Below are positions 1-6,272 of a DNA stretch of 6,272 bases, in pieces. This DNA is from Xanthobacteraceae bacterium. Its GTDB lineage: Bacteria; Pseudomonadota; Alphaproteobacteria; Rhizobiales; Xanthobacteraceae. The notes beneath the pieces were generated by a model that was not told the origin of the DNA, ran no database searches, and was given only the letters and a program-made list of their open reading frames with translations. Position numbers and translations under genes: made by a program. The DNA lies in contig JASHXX010000377.1 in assembly GCA_030043335.1 (NCBI GenBank), positions 1 through 6,272 of the forward strand, in the 5' to 3' direction. Every line of letters begins with the position of its first letter. Within the stretch, counting starts at the first letter, position 1.

Positions 1-49
1 CACCGAGTTGGGTCCGCGGCCGGAAGTCGCGTTTCGCCGTCACCCGAAA

Positions 50-76
50 AAGAAACGTGCCCTAGACACGTTTTTT
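50..76. terminator. Possible bidirectional intrinsic terminator
   Basis: AAACGTG (53-59) and CACGTTT (67-73) form a perfect 7-bp stem around a 7-base loop, extended by a G-T and two A-T pairs. Read on plus, the stem runs into six Ts (71-76). Read on minus, it is followed by TTTCTTTTT. Both directions therefore have the stem plus T-tract of a Rho-independent terminator, though the stem has few GC pairs and is weak. On minus it lies about 160 bases past the sulfatase stop and could end that operon's transcript. Confidence 0.4.
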
Positions 77-94
77 CGCATGGACGATCATGCG
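77..94. repeat. Short palindrome CGCATG-N6-CATGCG
   Basis: A perfect 6-bp inverted repeat with a 6-base spacer lies directly after the T-tract of the preceding hairpin and 24 bases before the ATG of the cyclase-like remnant. It could be an old operator of that gene or a chance palindrome. Nothing else supports a function. Confidence 0.2.
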
Positions 95-117
95 CCTCAG
101 GTGGAGCTAGAGGCATC

Positions 118-165
118 ATGGACCTCGGGGGTTGGCTGCGGACCCTTGGCCTCGAAAGGTACGAG
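118..165 (+). pseudogene. 5' remnant of a SAM-domain adenylate/guanylate cyclase gene
   Basis: The ATG at 118 opens a reading frame encoding MDLGGWLRTLGLERYE. This closely resembles the start of the SAM (sterile alpha motif) domain that begins many rhizobial class III adenylate/guanylate cyclase proteins with TPR repeats; from memory, those start MD(V/I)GGWLRSLGLGQYEAAF. A purine-rich TAGAGG sits 4 bases before the ATG, a plausible ribosome binding site. After codon 16 the similarity stops abruptly: the expected AAF continuation is replaced by Arg/Ala/Pro-rich sequence that coincides with the GC-rich inverted repeats at 165-218, and the frame then runs antisense into the sulfatase gene. No cyclase domain is present. 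I read it as the broken 5' end of a gene lost by deletion or insertion. The identification rests on 16 residues and recalled homologues, so it is moderate at best. Confidence 0.45.
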
Positions 166-218
166 AGGCGCGCCCTCCGAAGCGCCCCGCCGCGGGCGCG
201 CCTCGACCGCGCGCCCGC
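165..218. repeat. Three-arm GC-rich inverted repeats after the sulfatase gene
   Basis: Three arms can pair in two exclusive ways. Arm 165-175 (GAGGCGCGCCC) is perfectly complementary to 194-204 (GGGCGCGCCTC), an 11-bp stem with an 18-base loop. Arm 192-201 (GCGGGCGCGC) is perfectly complementary to 209-218, a 10-bp stem with a 7-base loop. The middle arm is shared. Read on minus, the compact hairpin begins 16 bases after the sulfatase stop codon. There is no T-tract directly behind either stem, so this may protect the mRNA 3' end or support Rho-dependent termination rather than act as an intrinsic terminator. The left edge is exactly where the cyclase-like frame breaks. Confidence 0.5.
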
Positions 219-233
219 CATATTGCCGTTCAG

Positions 234-1973
<1,740 letters not shown>

Positions 1974-1979
1974 GACTCA

Positions 1980-1984
1980 CTCCC
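1980..1984 (-). promoter_or_regulatory. Ribosome binding site of the sulfatase, inside the FGE gene
   Basis: GGGAG on the minus strand, 6 bases from the ATG at 1973, lies within the FGE coding sequence. Its strength and spacing support ATG 1973 as the real start and so confirm the 37-base overlap between the two genes. Confidence 0.6.
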
Positions 1985-2956
1985 GGGGGTTCGAGTGACA
2001 CAACGAAAGCCAAGATGACTCGTCGACGTATCCACCGGCTCCGCATGGCGCGCGGCCGGGCGGTAGCGGCGGCAGTAATTCGGCGCGCATAGATGCGAGC
2101 CGCCTTTGATGACCTTGCGGGGAATCCTGATCTGCGGCTGACAGGGGTCGTAGCTCCCCTCCTCCGACCCGCCGCGCGGATTTTCCGGGATGCAGCACGC
2201 TTTCGGCGCGTCGGCCGCGTGCTGCGGCGAATACCAGTCCGCCGTCCATTCCCAGACATTGCCGATCATGTCGTAGACGCCATAGCGGTTGGGCGGAAAC
2301 GCCATCACCGGCGAGGTCCGGTCGAAGCCGTCCTCGCAACGGTTCTCGTGCGGGAAATTGCCCTGCCAAGTGTTGGCGCGATGCTGCCCGCCGGGCGTGA
2401 ACTCGTCGCCCCAGGCGAACTCAGCACCGTCAAGGCCGCCGCGGGCGGCGAACTCCCATTCGGCCTCGGTCGGCAGATCCTTGCCCGCCCATTTGGCGTA
2501 GGCGAGCGCGTCCGCATAAGCGACGTGGACCACCGGATGATTTTCGCGCCCGTTGATGCTGCTCTTCGGCCCGTAGGGGTGGCGCCAGTCGGCGCCCTTG
2601 AGCAGCGTCCACCACTGGCTCCAGTCGCGCAGATCGACCGGATCGCGCGGGGCCGTGAACACCAGCGAGCCGGCAAAGATCATGTGCGGCAGCGCGCCGG
2701 GATAGTGCTTCGGGTCGGGCGGGATCTCGGCAAAGGTCTTGTGCCCGGTCGCACGCACGAATTCCTTGAACTGCCGGTTGGTCACCGGCGTGTGGTCGAT
2801 CCAGAAGCCGAAGACGGTGACGCCGTGCGCCGGCGCCTCTTCCGGGTAGTGCCGGTCGGAGCCCATGCGGAACGTGCCGCCGGGAATCCAGATCATGTTC
2901 GAACGGGTCGGTCCCTCCGAGCGGCGCGCAGTTGTCGCGGTCTCGACGTCGCTCAT

Positions 2957-3414
2957 ATGCTACTCGCGCGAGCTTCGCATTTACGGCCGTCGCCCCAGGC
3001 GCATTCCAAGAATCAAACAAGCAAATCAGGCGGCAACGCCGATCGTTTCAGGATGTGAGCCTTCGCTCCGCCGGCCCGCGCCCTATCAACAGAACCGACA
3101 AGTGAAATACCGCCGCTGGAAGAGACTACCACGGTTATATCAGCTGAACCACAACGAACACGCGAAACGGGTATCCTGCTGCAAGGCAACCGATTGCAAT
3201 TTATTGGTTAGCTGTGGCAACCACGCTGCTGTCCGTTCGCCAATTCAAAGCGTTGGCCGCGGCGCCTGCCGCGCCTCGGATGGGCGCCGCGGGCCAAGCC
3301 GGGCTTTCTCGTTATCGCGTTGCTTGGCTTGCAGACGCTTCGCGTGCGCGGCCGCCACCAAGAGCCGCGCAACCCCGCCATTACCACCGTTAGTAAGGCT
3401 CCGGGCGCTCGCGG
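2957..3414. other. 458-base stretch without a convincing gene
   Basis: This lies upstream of the FGE gene and downstream of the two small membrane-protein genes, so it must hold the promoter of the FGE-sulfatase unit and the 3' end of the small-gene transcript. The only -10-like element I can point to on minus is TATAAC (3134-3139), about 178 bases before the FGE start, but no good -35 sits at the right distance. Frames across the stretch are rich in Arg, Ala and Pro and match no family I know. Apart from the hairpin at 3253-3297 I see no structured RNA, tRNA or repeat. Confidence 0.5.
3253..3297. terminator. Strong GC-rich hairpin, possible transcript end
   Basis: TTGGC plus CGCGGCGCC (3253-3266) pairs with GGCGCCGCG, one bulged G and GCCAA (3283-3297), giving a 14-bp stem with a 1-base bulge and a 16-base loop. 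On minus it lies about 118 bases past the stop of the 38-aa gene and so could mark the 3' end of the small-gene transcript. No proper T-tract follows on either strand, so intrinsic termination is uncertain; it could equally be an mRNA-stabilising stem. Confidence 0.4.
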
Positions 3415-3531
3415 TCAGAACGTCATGATGATGACAGTCGCCAGCAGAATGCCGGTCGCGACCATCAGGATCTCGACGCGATCAAAGCGCGGAAGGTGAA
3501 TGTTTTTCCGGCGTAAAATCTGGGCAAACAT
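3415..3531 (-). CDS. Small single-pass membrane protein, 38 aa
   Basis: ATG at 3531 to TGA at 3415-3417 encodes 38 residues beginning MFAQILRRKNIHLPRFDRVE and ending in the hydrophobic run ILMVATGILLATVIIMTF. The first half is basic (RRK, R15, R18) and the last 18 or so residues look like one transmembrane helix reaching the C-terminus, so the basic end should stay in the cytosol by the positive-inside rule. A GAGGGCGG purine stretch sits about 7-10 bases before the ATG, a good ribosome binding site. It starts 43 bases after the stop of the 63-aa gene on the same strand, so the two are probably co-transcribed. I do not recognise a named family. The clean start signal, gene-like spacing and sensible membrane topology argue it is real; small size keeps confidence moderate. 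Confidence 0.55.
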   Translation of the reverse strand: MFAQILRRKNIHLPRFDRVEILMVATGILLATVIIMTF

Positions 3532-3574
3532 CGTAACACCGCCCTCAGCTCGTCAGGAACTCAACCAGCCGCCT

Positions 3575-3766
3575 TTAGCGAATGGCTGGCAGCTGCCCGC
3601 TGATAGTCGTAGACGGGCTCGCCTTGACCAGCGGCGCGGTGCCGAGATCGAGGTCGCTCACATAGGCAAATTTGCCGGCCACCGCGAGCAAGACCGCGCA
3701 CAGCAGGCCGACGGCCACAATCTTCAAATGGGTGCCGCGGTCGGCGCCATACATCGAGTGATTCAT
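3575..3766 (-). CDS. Small single-pass membrane protein, 63 aa, unknown function
   Basis: Starts MNHSMYGADRGTHLKIV, followed by one hydrophobic helix at about residues 15-34 (KIVAVGLLCAVLLAVAGKFA) and a short polar C-terminal part with several Thr and Ser. The helix could also be an uncleaved signal anchor. The ATG at 3766 has GAGGGA about 6 bases upstream, supporting this start. The MYxADRxTHLKIV opening is one I recall from many small hypothetical proteins in Bradyrhizobium, where several copies per genome seem usual, but no function is known to me. It is first of two small membrane-protein genes on minus and diverges from the histidine kinase gene, with 193 bases between the starts. Confidence 0.75.
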   Translation of the reverse strand: MNHSMYGADRGTHLKIVAVGLLCAVLLAVAGKFAYVSDLDLGTAPLVKASPSTTISGQLPAIR

Positions 3767-3833
3767 CTGACGTCCCTCGGTGTCTTAGTTCTGGTTGTTT
3801 TGGTTTGTTATGGTTAAGACTACAGGAAACGCG

Positions 3834-3882
3834 CGCCGTCACCCCATTGTACACTGGTAAACGCTTGGTATCTGTGACGGCG
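3834..3882. repeat. 9-bp inverted repeat flanking the core of the divergent promoter
   Basis: CGCCGTCAC (3834-3842) and GTGACGGCG (3874-3882) are perfect inverted copies, 40 bases centre to centre with 31 bases between. The spacing is close to four helical turns, so both arms would face the same side of DNA, as for a dimeric or looping regulator. The possible minus-strand -10 element lies between the arms. Function is inferred only. Confidence 0.4.
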
Positions 3883-3888
3883 TAGGAA

Positions 3889-3906
3889 CCTATACGTAGG
3901 TATAGG
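3889..3906. promoter_or_regulatory. 18-bp palindromic candidate operator
   Basis: CCTATAC-GTAG-GTATAGG is a perfect 7-bp inverted repeat with a 4-base spacer. The same half-site recurs around it: TAGGAA at 3883-3888 and again at 3903-3908, and TAGGTA at 3897-3902. It lies 54 bases before the ATG at 3960, a sensible place for a regulator of the histidine kinase gene, possibly the neighbouring FixJ-like protein. The binding protein is unknown. Confidence 0.45.
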
Positions 3907-3959
3907 AAGCGCCGGCTTGATCCGGTACTGTGTCTCGCCCGGGGGATTTGGGGCAATTG

Positions 3960-5402
3960 ATGCGCAGGCGCTCCAAAGCAGGCGGAGAGTCCGTCCGAAC
4001 ACGTCGCCGCACGACCGCAGCGCCGAAACGCCGCAGCCGGCCGAAGGCCTTGCGCACCCGTCATCTTTCGTCATCGGCCGCCAAGGATGCCAAGATTGCG
4101 CGGCTCGCGGAGGAGCTCAACGAGGCGCTGCACCGCCAGACTGCGATGTCGGAGGTGCTGAAGGTCATCTCCAGCTCGACCTTCGATTTGCAGACCGTCC
4201 TGAACCAGCTGGTCGAGACGGCGATGCACCTTTGCCAGGCCGACTCGGCGAACATCTGGCGCCCGGAAGGCGGCGTCTTGAGGCTCGCCGCAAGCTGCGG
4301 CCATTCCAGCGATTTCAAGGAATTTGCGGCGAAAAATCCGATCACGCCCGGGCGCGGAACGGTTTCCGGACGCGTGGCTCTGGAACGCCGGACGATTCAC
4401 CTCCCGGACGTGCTGGCGGATGCGGAATTCACCGGGGTCGGCTATCAGTCGCGCGGCAATTACCGCTGCCATCTTGGCATTCCGCTGCTGCGCGAAGGGG
4501 AAGTGATCGGCGTTTTTGCGCTCACCCGGGTCGAGGTCGCGCCCTATTCGGACAAGCAAATCGAGCTCGCCGAGGCGTTCGCCAGCAAGGCAATCATCGC
4601 CATCGAGAGCGTACGGCTATTGGAGGCGGAAAAGCAGCGCTCGCGCGAGCTCGACGATTCGATCACGCTCCTCAAGCGCGAACGGGAGAACAAGCTCATG
4701 AACGTCGAGGCGATTACCGCCTCGATCGCTCATGAAGTCAGGCAGCCGCTGGCGGCGATCGCCACCAATGCCGGCGCGGCGCTGCGCTTTTTCGACAAGG
4801 CCCCGCCCGATTTCGACGAAGGGCGCGCGGCGCTGAACCGGGTGATCGCCGACACCCATCGCGCCAGCGCGGTGTTCGACAGCATTCGGGCGCTGTTCCG
4901 CCGGACGGACCAGGCGCGACAACCGATCGACCTCAACGAAGTCGCGCTCGAGGTGCTGCATTCGCTCCGCGGCGAGTTGCACGCCCATGGCATTACCACG
5001 CAGACCGACCTCGCGGCGGCGCTGCCGCTGGTGGAAGGCCGCAGGAACCAGCTGCAACAGGTATTTTCCAACCTCATCCAGAACGCCATCGAAGCGATGG
5101 ATACGATGGCGGATCGCGACCGGATGCTGCGGCTAAAGACCGAACTCCACAGCCCCGATGCGATCGTCGTCGCCGTGGAAGATTCCGGACCGGGATTGGA
5201 TCCCAGTCAATTGGACAGCATCTTCGAAGCCTTCGTGACCACTAAAGCGCAAGGGATGGGATTGGGATTGGCGATCTGTCGCAGGATCATCGAAGGTCAC
5301 GCCGGCCAGCTCTCGGCGTCTTCGGACGGCAAAACCGGGGCGCAATTCCAATTCATCCTGCCGATTGGGTACGCGGCTGACGCCATTGACCGCGCGAAAT
5401 GA
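3960..5402 (+). CDS. GAF-domain sensor histidine kinase, soluble
   Basis: This encodes a 480-aa cytosolic kinase that autophosphorylates on histidine and passes phosphate to a response regulator. Residues 1-35 form a very basic leader (15 Arg/Lys). A short helix (about 43-70) precedes a GAF domain at about 71-222, a likely small-molecule or redox sensor whose ligand cannot be told. A charged coiled-coil linker (about 216-248) leads to the dimerisation/phosphoacceptor domain with the H-box SIAHEVRQPLAAI, acceptor H258 (codon 4731-4733). The ATPase domain shows the N-box NLIQNAIEAM (371-380), G1 DSGPG (408-412), F-box FEAFVTTK (422-429) and G2 GMGLGLAI (432-439), all intact, so it should be active. 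No membrane segment is seen. I chose ATG 3960 because GGGG lies 6 bases upstream and homologues I recall begin MRRRS; a GTG at 3930 would add ten residues but lacks a ribosome binding site. It converges with the receiver gene, its probable partner. Confidence 0.9.
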   Translation: MRRRSKAGGESVRTRRRTTAAPKRRSRPKALRTRHLSSSAAKDAKIARLAEELNEALHRQTAMSEVLKVISSSTFDLQTVLNQLVETAMHLCQADSANIWRPEGGVLRLAASCGHSSDFKEFAAKNPITPGRGTVSGRVALERRTIHLPDVLADAEFTGVGYQSRGNYRCHLGIPLLREGEVIGVFALTRVEVAPYSDKQIELAEAFASKAIIAIESVRLLEAEKQRSRELDDSITLLKRERENKLMNVEAITASIAHEVRQPLAAIATNAGAALRFFDKAPPDFDEGRAALNRVIADTHRASAVFDSIRALFRRTDQARQPIDLNEVALEVLHSLRGELHAHGITTQTDLAAALPLVEGRRNQLQQVFSNLIQNAIEAMDTMADRDRMLRLKTELHSPDAIVVAVEDSGPGLDPSQLDSIFEAFVTTKAQGMGLGLAICRRIIEGHAGQLSASSDGKTGAQFQFILPIGYAADAIDRAK

Positions 5403-5520
5403 GCCCGCACGAAACAGAGCCCGCGCGACACGGCAACCCGCGGCACAAGACCGTCAATCATGAGGATCAGTTCGGCCGCAATGCAATCGGTTTGGCCTGG
5501 CGCGGATAGGGTCCGAAGCC

Positions 5521-5904
5521 CTAGTCGGGCCTGCCCTTCGCGCTAAGCGCGCTGTCCAGGCACTCGATCAGGCTTTCCTCGCTGAACGGCTTGCGCAGGA
5601 AGCCGTGCGCTCCAGCCTCCAATGCCCGCGCCCGCACCATCTCGTCGAAGCAGGCGGTTATGAAAATGACCGGCGTGTCATTGCCGTCCGCGATCAGCCG
5701 ATCCTGCAGGTCGACCCCGCTCATGCCGGGCATCACCAGATCGGTGATGAGGCAGGAGGTATCGCGCACGTAGCGGGAGTCCAGATACTCCTCGGCCGAG
5801 GCGAAGGTCGCGGCATCGTAACCGAGAGAGCGAACCAGGCTTTCGGTCGCTTCGCGTACCGATTCGTCGTCGTCGACTATGGAAATCACGTGAGCCTTTG
5901 CCAA
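5521..5904 (-). CDS. Single-domain response regulator (receiver only)
   Basis: This encodes a 127-aa CheY-like receiver with no output domain. The acidic pocket DDD (11-13), the phosphoacceptor D55 in CLITDLVMPGMSG, T83 in FITA and K105 in the LRKPF motif are all present, so it should be phosphorylated normally. The sequence is closest to FixJ-type receivers. The start is a TTG at 5904 with AAGG about 7 bases upstream; it gives MAKAHVISIVDDDES, matching the usual opening MxKAxVISIVDDD of this family. A GTG five codons inside (5889) also has AAAGG nearby and is an alternative. It lies 113 bases behind the FixJ-like gene on the same strand and tail to tail with the kinase, 118 bases apart. It may act as a phosphate shuttle or sink, or by binding protein partners. 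Confidence 0.88.
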   Translation of the reverse strand: MAKAHVISIVDDDESVREATESLVRSLGYDAATFASAEEYLDSRYVRDTSCLITDLVMPGMSGVDLQDRLIADGNDTPVIFITACFDEMVRARALEAGAHGFLRKPFSEESLIECLDSALSAKGRPD

Positions 5905-6017
5905 TCTAGGACCTTGTTCGGCTGGTCATGTTCGGGGGAGTCGGCGCGAGGCGCCACTGGACGCAGGCAAATCTTGAGTATCGAATAGTCCGGCGGAACT
6001 GTACTTTTGTATAGTTG
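5905..6017. other. 113-base gap before the receiver gene
   Basis: This may carry a promoter for the receiver gene or simply link it to the FixJ-like gene in one transcript. On minus it begins with CAACTATACAAAAGTAC, the only AT-rich part. CTATAC here (6009-6014) is the same hexamer as in the palindrome arm at 3890-3895. No hairpin with a T-tract is visible, so read-through from the gene behind is possible. Confidence 0.3.
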
Positions 6018-6272
6018 TCACGATCTGCCGCCGCGAATGCCGAGTGCGTCGGCCATGCGCACCAATTCGGCCAGCGATTTCGCTCCCATTTTGCGCATCA
6101 CGTTGCCGCGGTGAAGCTTCACGGTCACCTCGCTGACTCCGATCTCGCCGGCGATCTGTTTGTTCATCAGGCCGGCAGTCACCAAGCCCATGATTTCCTG
6201 CTCGCGCGGCGTGAGCGTCTCGAAGCTGACCCTCAACTTGGATATGTCGGCGGCGTGTCTGCGCCGGTCGCG
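6018..6272 (-). CDS. FixJ-like response regulator, C-terminal LuxR-type HTH only (runs off window)
   Basis: The visible 84 residues are the C-terminal end of a transcriptional regulator; the N-terminus, presumably a receiver domain, lies beyond the right edge. The LuxR/GerE helix-turn-helix is clear: LTPREQEIMGLVTAGLMNKQ, IAGEIGVSEVTVKLHRGNVM and RKMGAKSLAELVRMADALGI, with the recognition helix around SEVTVKLHRGNVMRKM. A TTG at 6236 could be mistaken for the start of a 72-aa protein, but the frame stays open to the edge (RDRRRHAADISKL), which matches the linker found before this domain in FixJ-like proteins, and that TTG has no convincing ribosome binding site. In the Bradyrhizobium group such proteins usually pair with a sensor kinase, here perhaps the GAF kinase. 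The stop is TGA at 6018-6020. Confidence 0.88.
   Translation of the reverse strand, partial: RDRRRHAADISKLRVSFETLTPREQEIMGLVTAGLMNKQIAGEIGVSEVTVKLHRGNVMRKMGAKSLAELVRMADALGIRGGRS

Larger units (their letters stand above)
3767..3959. promoter_or_regulatory. Divergent promoter region, small membrane proteins versus histidine kinase
   Basis: This must hold promoters for both directions. On minus, TACAAT (3846-3851) is a fair -10 and would give a leader of about 70 bases, but no good -35 is seen. The minus-strand leader just before the 63-aa gene is rich in A and C, with AACCA repeated at 3792-3796, 3801-3805 and 3811-3815, and should be unstructured. Two symmetric elements in the upstream half are listed separately. 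No FixK box or clear EcfG-type promoter was found. Confidence 0.5.

Noticed and set aside
2093..3058. Long plus-strand open frame (321 codons) opposite the FGE gene
   Set aside because: It is the antisense shadow of a GC-rich gene with unmistakable FGE motifs; its own translation is Arg/Val/Ala-rich with no domain I recognise.
3180..3260. Possible tRNA or structured RNA near GTTCGCCAATTC
   Set aside because: It vaguely resembles a T-loop, but no acceptor, D or anticodon stem can be built around it.
3244..3381. Minus-strand frames between the hairpin and the 38-aa gene, one reading AAAHAKRLQAKQRDNEKARL
   Set aside because: It looks somewhat protein-like and charged, but needs a GTG or TTG start without a ribosome binding site and overlaps the hairpin, so it cannot be supported.
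3915..3930. FixK-like half-site TTGATC before the kinase
   Set aside because: The second half (ATCAA at the right spacing) is missing, so it is not a FixK box.
3561..4064. Minus-strand open frame of 167 codons across the divergent promoter
   Set aside because: It would cross the promoter region and overlap the 63-aa gene in another frame, and its translation is not protein-like.
3917..4735. Plus-strand open frame in another phase over the kinase N-terminal half
   Set aside because: The kinase frame carries GAF and H-box motifs over the same bases; this one has none and is typical high-GC shadow coding.
6018..6236. A complete 72-aa LuxR-type regulator starting at TTG 6236
   Set aside because: The frame stays open to the window edge with family-like linker sequence, so the gene is a larger one cut by the window.

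Overview
The window looks like chromosomal DNA of a GC-rich alphaproteobacterium, most likely Bradyrhizobium or a near relative. This rests on three things: high GC in most genes, a GAF histidine kinase with an arginine-rich N-terminal leader, and FixJ/LuxR-type and single-receiver regulators whose sequences I recognise from that group. The assignment comes from recalled protein sequences, not from a search.

Left part (1-2956). A two-gene unit on the minus strand encodes a formylglycine-generating enzyme (FGE, 1937-2956) followed by a Tat-signal type I sulfatase (234-1973), overlapping by 37 bases. The FGE keeps both active-site cysteines and the sulfatase carries the cysteine-type motif that FGE oxidises, so the operon appears to supply an exported sulfatase together with its own maturase. 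Beyond the sulfatase stop lie a set of GC-rich inverted repeats (165-218), a short plus-strand remnant that looks like the first 16 codons of a SAM-domain adenylate/guanylate cyclase gene (118-165), and a hairpin with T-tracts on both sides (50-76).

Middle (2957-3959). A 458-base stretch without a convincing gene holds one strong hairpin. Next come two very small minus-strand genes, each predicted to make a single-pass membrane protein: 63 aa (3575-3766) and 38 aa (3415-3531). The smaller one is easy to miss but has a good ribosome binding site. A 193-base divergent promoter region separates them from the next gene and contains an 18-bp palindrome and a wider 9-bp inverted repeat.

Right part (3960-6272). 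A soluble GAF-domain histidine kinase runs on the plus strand and converges on a single-domain response regulator (5521-5904, minus). Behind that lies the C-terminal LuxR-type DNA-binding domain of a FixJ-like regulator (6018 to beyond the window edge, minus). Together they suggest a phosphorelay cluster: a cytosolic sensor, a receiver-only protein without an output domain, and a transcriptional regulator. No CRISPR array, tRNA, rRNA or recognisable transposase was seen.
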